Shown: piece after piece, positions 36,574 to 44,963 of the stretch
Position numbering within the stretch: position 1 is the first letter of the stretch
Layout of the letters: each line of letters starts with the position of its first letter
Assembly: GCF_010730355.1 (NCBI RefSeq)
Contig: NZ_AP022576.1
Span: 4,650,001 to 4,714,000, forward strand
Reading direction: 5' to 3'
DNA: 64,000 bases
Origin: Mycobacterium florentinum
GTDB taxonomy: Bacteria > Actinomycetota > Actinomycetes > Mycobacteriales > Mycobacteriaceae
The notes under the pieces: model-generated
What the model was told of the DNA's origin: nothing
The model's database searches: none
What the model saw: only the letters and a program-made list of their open reading frames with translations
Translations under genes and position numbers: made by a program

Positions 36574-37598
36574 AACGCTCCTTACCGACGACGGTGTGGC
36601 GGCTGGGCGCTTTCGTCGCAGTCTGCGTCTTGGGGATATTCGGATTGTTCGCCGTCTTCGGACAATTGCGTTTCGACTCCTTGACCGACTACAAGGCCGT
36701 GTTCAACAACGTGTCCGGGCTGGAGAAAGGGAACTTCGTCAGAATCGCCGGTGTAGAGGTGGGCAAGATCCGCGATATCGCGATCGTGGGCAACTCCACG
36801 CTAATGGTGACGTTCGGAGTCGAACCGGACGTCGTCCTGACGCAGGGCACCCGGGCAGTCATCCGGTACGACAACCTGATTCGCGGCAGATTCATGTCGC
36901 TGGAGGAGGGCGCCGGCGCGACACGCCCGCTTCCGGCCGGCGCTACCATCCCGATCGCCAACACCGCACCCGCGTTGGACCTGGACGCACTCATCGGCGG
37001 ATTCCGTCCATTGTTCCGGGCGCTTGACCCCGCGCAGGTGAACGCATTGTCGGCACAGCTAGTCAGCGCTTTCCAGGACCAAGGTGCGACGATCAGTTCG
37101 TTTCTCGCCCAAACGGCAGTACTGACAAATACTTTGGCCGACCGAGACCGGCTGATCGGTGAGGTCATCACCAACCTCAACACCTTGCTGGGAGCGATCG
37201 GCGATCAAAGTGACCAGTTCGCCAAGGCAATCGACTCTCTGACCCAACTCGTGCACGGTCTAGCCGAACACAAGGATGATGTGACAAACGGCATCGCCTA
37301 CACCGACGCGGCGTCGCGTTCCATCGCTGCCCTCCTCAGCGCCGGTCGGCCCGGATTGCACGCGGTCGTCACGGGCACCGACCGTGCCGCCGGCATCGTG
37401 ATGGCCGACCATGACTATCTGGACAACTTGCTCAACGGATTGCCCGACGCCTACCGGGCGCTGTCTCGGCAAGGCATGTACGGCGACTACTTCAGCTTTT
37501 ATCTGTGCGACATCGTCCTGAAAGTGAACGGCAAAGGTGGTCAACCGGTTTACATCAGGGTGGCGGGGCAGAGCACCGGAAGGTGCGCGCCGAAATGA
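36570..37598 (+). CDS. mceB: Mce family protein MceB
   Basis: The 342-residue protein starts by an ATGA overlap with mceA. It has an N-terminal helix (LGAFVAVCVLGIFGLFAVFG), an MCE domain with YKAVFNNVSGLEKGNFVRIAGVEVGKI, then a helical needle region and a Cys-containing C-terminus (FYLCDIVLK, TGRCAPK), a pattern seen in other MceB proteins. It is one subunit of the hetero-hexameric lipid tube. Confidence 0.92.
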   Translation: MKRSLPTTVWRLGAFVAVCVLGIFGLFAVFGQLRFDSLTDYKAVFNNVSGLEKGNFVRIAGVEVGKIRDIAIVGNSTLMVTFGVEPDVVLTQGTRAVIRYDNLIRGRFMSLEEGAGATRPLPAGATIPIANTAPALDLDALIGGFRPLFRALDPAQVNALSAQLVSAFQDQGATISSFLAQTAVLTNTLADRDRLIGEVITNLNTLLGAIGDQSDQFAKAIDSLTQLVHGLAEHKDDVTNGIAYTDAASRSIAALLSAGRPGLHAVVTGTDRAAGIVMADHDYLDNLLNGLPDAYRALSRQGMYGDYFSFYLCDIVLKVNGKGGQPVYIRVAGQSTGRCAPK

Positions 37599-38899
37599 AA
37601 TATTTCGAAGAGCGCAATCCGATCACGATCGGACTCGTCGGCGCAGGCCTGGTCGTCCTCGCGGTCATTGGCGCCTTGCAATACGACAAACTGCCCTTCG
37701 TCAATTCCGACCGGGTCTATAGCGCTTACTTCGCGGATGCCGGCGGTCTAGCTGCCGGTGATGCCGTGCAGTATTCGGGGCTGCGGGTGGGGCAGGTCTC
37801 CAGCGTCAACCTCGAGGGCCCCCACGTAATGGTCAAGTTCGCTGTCCACAAGAACGTGCGGCTTGGCGACCGCACGGAGGCGGCGATCAAGGCCCGCGCG
37901 CTTCTCGGTGACAAGATACTGGAGCTGACGTCGCGCGGCGATGGCGCACTTACCGCGGCGATTCCGATCGAGCGGACCACCTCGCCGTATCAGCTGCCCG
38001 ATGCCCTGGGCGATCTTTCGGCCACCATCGACACTTTGGACACGCAGGAACTGTCCAAATCGCTTGCCACACTGGCTGAAACGTTCAAGGCGACGCCGCC
38101 GGATCTACGCCAGGCCGTCGATGGTGCAGCCCGATTCGCGCAATCTCTCAACTCGCGTGATGCAGAGCTGCGCAACCTGCTGCACAACGCCAACAAGGTG
38201 ACCTCCGTGCTTGCGCAGCGCAGCGACGCGGTCGTTCGGATGGTGGCGGACGCCAACGCGCTACTGCTGCAGCTGAGAAGTCAAAGCGCCGCACTGGATC
38301 ACATCTCGGGGAGCATATCCGCGTTGAGCCGGCAACTCAGGGGTTTCATCGCCGACAACCGACACGACTTCAAACCGGCGCTGGACAAACTCAACGGGGT
38401 GCTGACCATTTTGGACCACCGCAAGGAGCGCGTCCAGCAGGCGATCAAGTACCTCAATTCCTACGCCATGTCCCTCGGAGAGTCGGTGGCATCCGGACCA
38501 TTCTTCAAAGCATATGTCTCCAATCTTCTTCCGGGACAGTTCGTTCAGCCATTCATCGACGCGGCGTTCTCAGACCTTGGCCTGGACCCCAACACGCTGC
38601 TGCCGTCGCAGCGAGCCGATCCCCAGACCGGTCAGCCTGGCACGCCTCCCCTTCCGCTCCCATACCCGCGCACTGGGCAAGGCGGCGAACCGAGACTGAC
38701 CCTTCCCGATGCGATTACCGGCAGCCCCGGTGATCCGAGGTACCCGTACCGCGAACCCCCCGCCGCTCCACCGCCGGGCGGGCCGCCGCCGGGGCCGCCG
38801 GCCCTCGCGCCATCCAGTCAGCGATCCACCCCGGATCCGACACCGAGTCCCGTTTACGTTCCGGCGCCAAACGAGCCCACAAGGGGGAACGGCCAATGA
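37595..38899 (+). CDS. mceC: Mce family protein MceC
   Basis: The 434-residue protein starts at MKYFEERNPITIGLVG, the ATG overlapping the mceB stop; an upstream in-frame start would extend 90 nt into mceB and is unlikely. An N-terminal helix is followed by the MCE domain (YSAYFADAGGLAAGDAVQYSGLRVGQV), a long alpha-helical stretch and a Pro-rich C-terminal tail from about residue 375. Proline-rich tails are typical of MceC and MceD in mycobacteria. Confidence 0.92.
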   Translation: MKYFEERNPITIGLVGAGLVVLAVIGALQYDKLPFVNSDRVYSAYFADAGGLAAGDAVQYSGLRVGQVSSVNLEGPHVMVKFAVHKNVRLGDRTEAAIKARALLGDKILELTSRGDGALTAAIPIERTTSPYQLPDALGDLSATIDTLDTQELSKSLATLAETFKATPPDLRQAVDGAARFAQSLNSRDAELRNLLHNANKVTSVLAQRSDAVVRMVADANALLLQLRSQSAALDHISGSISALSRQLRGFIADNRHDFKPALDKLNGVLTILDHRKERVQQAIKYLNSYAMSLGESVASGPFFKAYVSNLLPGQFVQPFIDAAFSDLGLDPNTLLPSQRADPQTGQPGTPPLPLPYPRTGQGGEPRLTLPDAITGSPGDPRYPYREPPAAPPPGGPPPGPPALAPSSQRSTPDPTPSPVYVPAPNEPTRGNGQ

Positions 38900-40203
38900 T
38901 GAGAGGTCGACGTTCACTCATCCTCTTGGCGGCCCTTCTCGGGATCGTCCTGGTCGCCGGGATCGCCTTGTTCAACGGCCCGCTGGACAGCAAGAAACGA
39001 GTCCATGTGGTCGCGTATTTCGCGAACAGCAACGGGATTTTCGTCGGTGATCGGGTACGCATCCTCGGGGTTGCAGTCGGCGAGATCGAGGCCATCGAGC
39101 CGCAGCCGCAGCGGGCGAAGATCACCTTCTGGTACGACAGCAAGTACCCGGTGCCGGCCTCGGCCAACGCGGCGATTCTGGCGCCTTCACTGGTCACCGC
39201 CCGCGCGATCCAGCTGACGCCGGCCTACAGCTCCGGTCCGCGGATGAAGGACGGATCGGTCATTCCGCAAGACCGCACCGCGGTGCCCATCGAGTGGGAC
39301 GACCTCCGTGACCAACTCGCCAAGCTCACCGCCACCCTGCAACCGACCCAGCCGGGCGGTGTGAGCACGCTGGGTGCGTACATCGACACGGCGGCCGACA
39401 ACCTGCGCGGCCAAGGCGGCGATCTGCGCGACACCATCATCAAGCTGTCGCAGACGTTTTCGGCGCTCGGTGAGCACAGTGGCGACATCTTCGCGACAAT
39501 ACGCAACCTCGCGGTCCTGGTGTCGGCGCTTCATGACAGCACCGATGGGATGCGGATGCTCAACGAGAATCTCGCCGCCGCCACTGGCCTGCTCGCTGAC
39601 GACCCTGACGAAATCGCCACCGCTGTATCGGATCTGAATGCCGCGGTCGGCGATGTCCAGAGTTTCTTGTCGGAGAACAACGAAGCACTTTCCACGACGT
39701 CACAGCAGCTGGCTTCGGTGACGACAGCGGTCAGGGACAGCCTGGACGACATCAAGCAGACGCTTCATGTTGCTCCGACCGCTTTCTCGAACTTCTTGAA
39801 TATCTACCAACCGGCACAGGGGTCGTTGTCCGGCGCGATCGCGTTGAACAACTTCTCCAACCCGATCAGCTTCTTGTGCGGGGCGATCCAGGCCGCATCG
39901 CGACTGGGGGCCGAACAGTCCGCAAAGCTCTGCGTCCAGTACTTGGCACCCATCATCAAGAACCGGCAGGTCAACTTCCTCCCGATCGGACTCAACCCGT
40001 TTGTCGGTGCCTCCGCGCGGCCCAACGAGCTGACCTACAGCGAGGATTGGATGAGACCCGACCACATCCCAGCGCCCCCACCAGCGGGCGAGAGCAATCC
40101 CGGGGGTAGCGCCGCGGCGGCGCCGGTACCGGTCGAGGCGACGGCCACCAACCCGCAAAACGGTCTGCAGGGGATCATGATGCCGCCGGGGGTGGGCGGA
40201 TGA
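38896..40203 (+). CDS. mceD: Mce family protein MceD
   Basis: The 435-residue protein begins MMRGRRSLILLAALLGIVLVAG, one N-terminal anchor. The MCE domain carries VVAYFANSNGIFVGDRVRILGVAVGEI. The C-terminal half has FLCGAIQAASRLGAEQSAKLCVQYL, with two Cys as in other MceD proteins, and a short Pro/Ala tail. The start overlaps the mceC stop and the stop overlaps mceE, so the whole set is translationally coupled. Confidence 0.92.
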   Translation: MMRGRRSLILLAALLGIVLVAGIALFNGPLDSKKRVHVVAYFANSNGIFVGDRVRILGVAVGEIEAIEPQPQRAKITFWYDSKYPVPASANAAILAPSLVTARAIQLTPAYSSGPRMKDGSVIPQDRTAVPIEWDDLRDQLAKLTATLQPTQPGGVSTLGAYIDTAADNLRGQGGDLRDTIIKLSQTFSALGEHSGDIFATIRNLAVLVSALHDSTDGMRMLNENLAAATGLLADDPDEIATAVSDLNAAVGDVQSFLSENNEALSTTSQQLASVTTAVRDSLDDIKQTLHVAPTAFSNFLNIYQPAQGSLSGAIALNNFSNPISFLCGAIQAASRLGAEQSAKLCVQYLAPIIKNRQVNFLPIGLNPFVGASARPNELTYSEDWMRPDHIPAPPPAGESNPGGSAAAAPVPVEATATNPQNGLQGIMMPPGVGG

Positions 40204-41339
40204 GAACACCATGGCACGGCGCCGTGGCCGGACGTATCGTGCTGGCTTTGGCCATCGCCGCGATTCCCGGATGCCAGTGGCGAGGACTGAATTCGATGTC
40301 GCTGCCCGGAACCCAGGGCGGGGGAGCCGGCGCGTACACGATTCAGGCGCAGCTACCGGATGTCGGTACGATTCAACAGAATTCACGTGTCCGGGTTGGC
40401 GATGTCAACGTCGGTACCGTGACAAAAATCCAACGCCAGGGCTGGCACGCGTTGCTTACCATGCGCATCAACGGCAATGTCAAATTGCCGGCCAACGCGA
40501 CCGCGACGATCGGACAGACCAGCCTGCTGGGTTCGCTGCACGTCGAACTCGCCCCGCCGAGCCGCGTCGCTCCCCGGGGAAACCTGCACAACGGATCGCT
40601 GATTCCGTTGTCCTCGGGAGCTTCCTATCCGAGCACGGAACAAACGCTTTCGGCCGTCTCGCTGCTGCTCAACGGAGGTGGTGTAGGCCAGATACAAGAG
40701 ATAACCAAGGCTTTCAGCACCGCATTCAACGGGCGCGAGAAAGATCTGCGGAGCCTCCTCGAACAGCTGAACCGCTATGTCAGTTACGTCGACGCACAAA
40801 CCGCCGACATCATCGCCGCGACCGAGAGTCTCAATAGGCTCGCCGGCAAGTTCGCCAGTCAGCGGCCGATAGTGGAGACGGCACTCAAGACCATCCCCAA
40901 TACGCTGGCGGTACTGCGGGATCAGCGTCATCACCTCACCGAGGCTTTCGAAAAGCTGAGCCAGTACAGCGCATTGGCGGCCAGCGCAGTCAGCCAAACT
41001 CGGGAATCCCTGGTCAAAGAGTTCAACGACATCGGGCCGATACTCGACCAGCTGGCGAGCACCGGCCCGGCGCTGACCCGCTCCCTCGGCGTGCTGGCAA
41101 CCTATCCCTGGCCCCGGGAGACCATCGAGACGTGGCAGCGGGGCGACTATGCCAACGACACCATCATCGTCGACCTGACGCTGAGCCGCATCGACGCCGC
41201 ACTGCTGACGGGCACCCGCTTCGAGGGCAAGCTGACCGAAGTGGAGATGCGGTGGGGCCGCACGATCGGCCAATTGCCGAGCCCCTATACCATCGCTAAT
41301 CCCCTTATTATTCCGTACAACTGGAATCAGGGGCCCTGA
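40200..41339 (+). CDS. mceE: Mce family lipoprotein MceE
   Basis: The 379-residue protein has a signal sequence ending in a lipobox AIPGC (Cys25), the usual lipid anchor of MceE (LprK-type) subunits. The MCE domain spans about residues 45-120 (IQAQLPDVGTIQQNSRVRVGDVNVG), followed by a helical region. Being lipid-anchored, it differs from the five helix-anchored Mce partners and is thought to sit at the outer end of the complex. Confidence 0.92.
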   Translation: MRTPWHGAVAGRIVLALAIAAIPGCQWRGLNSMSLPGTQGGGAGAYTIQAQLPDVGTIQQNSRVRVGDVNVGTVTKIQRQGWHALLTMRINGNVKLPANATATIGQTSLLGSLHVELAPPSRVAPRGNLHNGSLIPLSSGASYPSTEQTLSAVSLLLNGGGVGQIQEITKAFSTAFNGREKDLRSLLEQLNRYVSYVDAQTADIIAATESLNRLAGKFASQRPIVETALKTIPNTLAVLRDQRHHLTEAFEKLSQYSALAASAVSQTRESLVKEFNDIGPILDQLASTGPALTRSLGVLATYPWPRETIETWQRGDYANDTIIVDLTLSRIDAALLTGTRFEGKLTEVEMRWGRTIGQLPSPYTIANPLIIPYNWNQGP

Positions 41340-42799
41340 TGAGGCTCGCCAGACGGACGGCCATTCAACTCATCGTCTTCGCCTTGATCGCCACGATCGC
41401 CGCGGTCGTGATGATCGTGGGCTATATGCGGCTGCCCACCATGCTGTTCGGCACCGGGCACTACAAGGTGACCCTGCAACTGCCGACCTCCGGAGGCCTG
41501 TACGCAAGCGGCAACGTCACCTACCGCGGAACCGAAGTGGGGCGAGTCGAATCGGTACGGCTCACCAACGAGGGCGTCGCCGCCGTATTGTCGTTGAGGT
41601 CGGACATCAGGATCCCCGCCGACCTGCACGCGGAGATCCACAGTCAGTCCGCAATCGGCGAACAGTATGTCGCGTTGCTGCCGGACAAGGGCGGCGCACC
41701 CTACCTCAAAGAGGGAGATGTCATACCGGTCGGCAAGACCTCCGTCCCGCCGCCGGTCGACTCGCTGCTGGACTCGCTGAACAACGGTCTGGATGCGATC
41801 CCGGGTGACAACCTGAAGACAGTTGTCGACGAAGCCTACGTCGCCGTTGGGGGCCTCGGGCCAGAGATCTCGCGAATTATCAACGGCTCCACCACTCTTG
41901 CCCTCGACGCTCGGAAAGACCTGGGTCCCCTGACGACATTGATCGACCGGTCCAAGCCCGTATTGGACTCGCAAACCGAGAGTGCGGATGCGGTACGTTC
42001 CTGGGCCGCAAACCTGGCTACGATCACCGATCAACTCCGGCGCCAAGATCACGCGGTGGGTGGATTGATTCAAACCGGTCCTGCCGGCATCGAGAAGGCA
42101 CGTGAGCTGATTGACAAGCTTCGCCCGACGTTGCCCATCTTGCTGGCCAATCTGGTCAGCGTCAATCAGGTAGCGGTGACCTATCAGGCCAGCATCGAGC
42201 AACTGTTGGTGCTGCTTCCCATCGGCATTGGCGATCTGCAAGGCGCCGGGGTCGCCAATCGGAACACCAAACAGGACTACAACGGCATCAACCTCGACTT
42301 CAATCTCAACATCAACCTGCCGCCCCCCTGTACGACCGGCTTTCTGCCGGCTACCCAGATACGGCCGCCCAACTTCACGGACGCGCCGGAACGGCCGCCG
42401 GGCGACCTCTACTGCAGAATTCCTCAGGACTCCATGTTCGCCGTTCGCGGCGCGCGAAATCTCCCCTGCATCACGCGTCCTGGGAAGCGCGCGCCCACCG
42501 TCAAGATGTGCGAAAGCGACGAAAACTATGTGCCGCTGAACGAGGGCTTGTACTGGAAGGGCGACCCGAATGCCACGCTGTCCGGGCAACCGGTACCGCA
42601 GCTGGAGCCGGGAACGCCAGGGCCGCAGGGTGTTACGCCACGTGATGGGCCGCTGCCCCCGATGGCTGCGGCACAGTACGATCCGGCCACGGGGTCATAC
42701 GTCGGGCCCGACGGCAAGACCTACACCGAAACCGACTTGGGCGCCGGCGGTGCTCCGCGCCGCTGGCAGGACATGTTGTTACCGGCTGCCGGACCCTGA
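41339..42799 (+). CDS. mceF: Mce family protein MceF
   Basis: The 486-residue protein has a TGATG overlap with mceE, an N-terminal helix (LIVFALIATIAAVVMIVGY), an MCE domain with VTLQLPTSGGLYASGNVTYRGTEVG, a helical region, then a Cys-containing segment (PPPCTTGF, LYCRIP, LPCITRP, VKMCESDENY) and a Gly/Pro-rich tail. It closes the operon; no Mas accessory genes follow, and the next gene is convergent 29 nt away. Confidence 0.92.
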   Translation: MRLARRTAIQLIVFALIATIAAVVMIVGYMRLPTMLFGTGHYKVTLQLPTSGGLYASGNVTYRGTEVGRVESVRLTNEGVAAVLSLRSDIRIPADLHAEIHSQSAIGEQYVALLPDKGGAPYLKEGDVIPVGKTSVPPPVDSLLDSLNNGLDAIPGDNLKTVVDEAYVAVGGLGPEISRIINGSTTLALDARKDLGPLTTLIDRSKPVLDSQTESADAVRSWAANLATITDQLRRQDHAVGGLIQTGPAGIEKARELIDKLRPTLPILLANLVSVNQVAVTYQASIEQLLVLLPIGIGDLQGAGVANRNTKQDYNGINLDFNLNINLPPPCTTGFLPATQIRPPNFTDAPERPPGDLYCRIPQDSMFAVRGARNLPCITRPGKRAPTVKMCESDENYVPLNEGLYWKGDPNATLSGQPVPQLEPGTPGPQGVTPRDGPLPPMAAAQYDPATGSYVGPDGKTYTETDLGAGGAPRRWQDMLLPAAGP

Positions 42800-42828
42800 T
42801 CGGGTCACGATGGCGCGACGATCGTCGA

Positions 42829-43965
42829 CTATCTACTCGGCTGAGGCTCCGCCAGGCCTAACGAGATAGCCAGGAACCGGCGGTGATGCGCGTCGTCACC
42901 GAGCAGGACGGAATTGGCCTGCGCCCGTTTGTAGTAGAGGTGGGCGTGGTGCTCCCAGGTGAAACCGATACCACCGTGGACCTGGATGTTCTCGGCGGCG
43001 CAGCGCAAGAACGCGTGATGGCAGAATGCTGCGGCGATGCTCGCCGAGGTTGCGGCGTCGTCCGCGGCGCCCGCAGCTGACGAAACCGCGTGTTCCAGTG
43101 TCGAGCGCGCGGTTTCGTAGTCGACGTGCATGTCCGCACACTTGTGCTTGATCGCTTGAAAGGATCCGATCGGCCGGCCGAATTGGGTGCGGGTCCTCGC
43201 GTAGTCGACCGCACGCGTGAGCACGCATTCGGTTCCGCCGACCGATTCCGCGGCAAGGTATATGTATGCCAGCGGCAGCGCCCGATCGAGGACATCGATG
43301 GCTGCGTTACTCGCGCCCACTTGACGTGCCGGGGTTTCGGTCATGTCAATGCGGGCCACTCGCCGAGTCTGATCGATAGTCGTCAACGCGGTGCGGGACA
43401 TCCCGGGCGCGCCCGCTTCGACTTCGAACAAACCGACTCCGGTGGAGTGGCGCGCTGCCAGCAGTATCACGTCGGCGGTGGTGCCGTCGACCACGAAAGT
43501 CTTAGTCCCCGAAAGGCGCCACTGGCCGCCGTCGTGCTCTGTTGCGGCCGTCCGAACCGTCGTCGGATCCCACCGCCACGACGGTTCAACCAACCCGACC
43601 GCGGCGCGACGCCGGCCGGTAGCCAAATCGGGAAGCAACCTGTCAGAGGCGGCAGCATCGTCGCTCTGCAGGACAACGGTTTGGGCCAGAGCGACACTGG
43701 AAAAAAACGGCAACGGTGCCAGTGCGCGGCCGAGCTCGCGCATCACGATCGCGACCTCGGCCGGGCCGCAGTTCGCTCCTCCGTAGCGCGCCGGCACCGC
43801 CAGGCCGCATAGCCCGAGTTCGGCGAATTCCCGCCAAACGCCTTCGTCGAAGCCGGCTGGTGTTTCCATGGCGGCGCGGACGACGGGCTCGTCGGCTCGT
43901 CGTGCCAGGAATTTCCGCGTGAGCTCACGTAAGGATCGTTGGTCCGCGGTCAGCTCGGCGACCAT
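42829..43965 (-). CDS. Acyl-CoA dehydrogenase
   Basis: The 378-residue acyl-CoA dehydrogenase-fold protein has VPARYGGANCGPAEVAIV, LSGTKTFVVDG, TRTQFGRPIGSFQAIKHK and VHGGIGFTWEHHAHLYYKRA. The C-terminal EGT motif is replaced by SVLLGDDAHH; a Glu in YLAAESVGG sits near the alternative base position. The central FAD motif is also atypical (VEPSWRWDP instead of TEPxxGSD), so this may be the partner subunit of a heteromeric dehydrogenase rather than an active enzyme alone. It is divergent from echA across a palindrome. Confidence 0.82.
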   Translation of the reverse strand: MVAELTADQRSLRELTRKFLARRADEPVVRAAMETPAGFDEGVWREFAELGLCGLAVPARYGGANCGPAEVAIVMRELGRALAPLPFFSSVALAQTVVLQSDDAAASDRLLPDLATGRRRAAVGLVEPSWRWDPTTVRTAATEHDGGQWRLSGTKTFVVDGTTADVILLAARHSTGVGLFEVEAGAPGMSRTALTTIDQTRRVARIDMTETPARQVGASNAAIDVLDRALPLAYIYLAAESVGGTECVLTRAVDYARTRTQFGRPIGSFQAIKHKCADMHVDYETARSTLEHAVSSAAGAADDAATSASIAAAFCHHAFLRCAAENIQVHGGIGFTWEHHAHLYYKRAQANSVLLGDDAHHRRFLAISLGLAEPQPSR

Positions 43966-44001
43966 GGTGTGTCCTCCCTCCGCCGCCGCGAGTGATTTAT
44001 T

Positions 44002-44016
44002 CTATATTGCACTATA
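44002..44016. promoter_or_regulatory. Candidate operator palindrome (fadE / echA divergent region)
   Basis: CTATATTGCACTATA contains a near-perfect 14-bp palindrome (TATA-T-TGCA-C-TATA) within the 70-bp gap between divergent genes. It shares the CTATATTG half-site with the reverse strand of the 33388-33406 site. Confidence 0.5.
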
Positions 44017-44035
44017 CCAATCAAAGGAGACGTTG

Positions 44036-44953
44036 ATGGACCAGCGATCGAGTGATGGCGGAGCCCCTGCACAGGACGAGCACTCGGACAAGTCCTTCGG
44101 TGACCCACCGCCGGCGGCTGATGTCGGACGGGTTGACCTCAAGGTGCACAACCGTATTGCCACGGTGTGGCTCAACAACCCACGTGCGCTTAATGCGTTT
44201 ACCGCCGACATGGTCGACCAGCTCCTCGATGTACTGGATGCCGTCGATTCCGACGACGCGATCCGGGCAGTCGTGGTCACGGGGCACGGTCGCGGCTTTT
44301 GCGCCGGAGCCGACCTCGGGACGGGTGCGGACACCTTTGCGCGAGAAATGGACGAATCGGCCGACGGCTGGCCACTACCTGATCGGGCCGGCACCATTGC
44401 GTTGCGCATGCTCCGATTCCGAAAGCCGTTGATAGCGGCCATTAACGGCCCCGCGGTCGGTTTCGGCGCAAGCCTCACCCTGCCGATGGATGTCCGCCTG
44501 GCCTGCGTGAAGGCCCGCGTCGGATTTGCCTTCGTCCGTCGAGGCATCTCCCCGGACGGAGCGTCGTCCTGGTTTCTCCCCCGGATCGTCGGCATCAGCC
44601 GGGCGGCGGAATGGATGTTCACCGGCCGCCTCTACTCGGCCGACGAGCTGCTCGACGCGAGCTTCGTGCGCGGCGTACATCCTTGCCTTGAACTGTTGCC
44701 TTCCGCGTACGCGATAGCCAATGAGTTCGTCGAACACTCGGCCCCGGTGTCGGTCGCGTTGACGCGTCAGTTGTTGTGGCGCATGTACGGTGCCGCCGAA
44801 CCTGCCCGAGCACACCTACTCGAGTCGAGAGCTCTCGCCAAACTCGGGGCATCGGTTGACGCGCGCGAAGGTGTGCAAGCCTTCTTGGAGCGCAGACCCG
44901 CATCGTTTGTCATGTCGCCGTCGCGCGATCTGCCCGACGTGCTCGACAACTAG
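44036..44953 (+). CDS. Enoyl-CoA hydratase/isomerase (crotonase family)
   Basis: The 305-residue protein starts at MDQRSSDGGA behind AAAGGAGA; the first about 35 residues are a polar extension not common in crotonases. The core has TVWLNNPRALNAFTADM, oxyanion-hole motifs HGRGFCAGADLG and INGPAVGFGASLTLPMD, and FVRRGISPDGASSWFLPRIVG. The second catalytic Glu of hydratases (usually in GxxPE) is replaced by Asp in GISPDGAS, so isomerase or altered hydratase activity is possible. It resembles EchA13-type mycobacterial proteins. Confidence 0.88.
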   Translation: MDQRSSDGGAPAQDEHSDKSFGDPPPAADVGRVDLKVHNRIATVWLNNPRALNAFTADMVDQLLDVLDAVDSDDAIRAVVVTGHGRGFCAGADLGTGADTFAREMDESADGWPLPDRAGTIALRMLRFRKPLIAAINGPAVGFGASLTLPMDVRLACVKARVGFAFVRRGISPDGASSWFLPRIVGISRAAEWMFTGRLYSADELLDASFVRGVHPCLELLPSAYAIANEFVEHSAPVSVALTRQLLWRMYGAAEPARAHLLESRALAKLGASVDAREGVQAFLERRPASFVMSPSRDLPDVLDN

Positions 44954-44963
44954 CCCGAACCGT

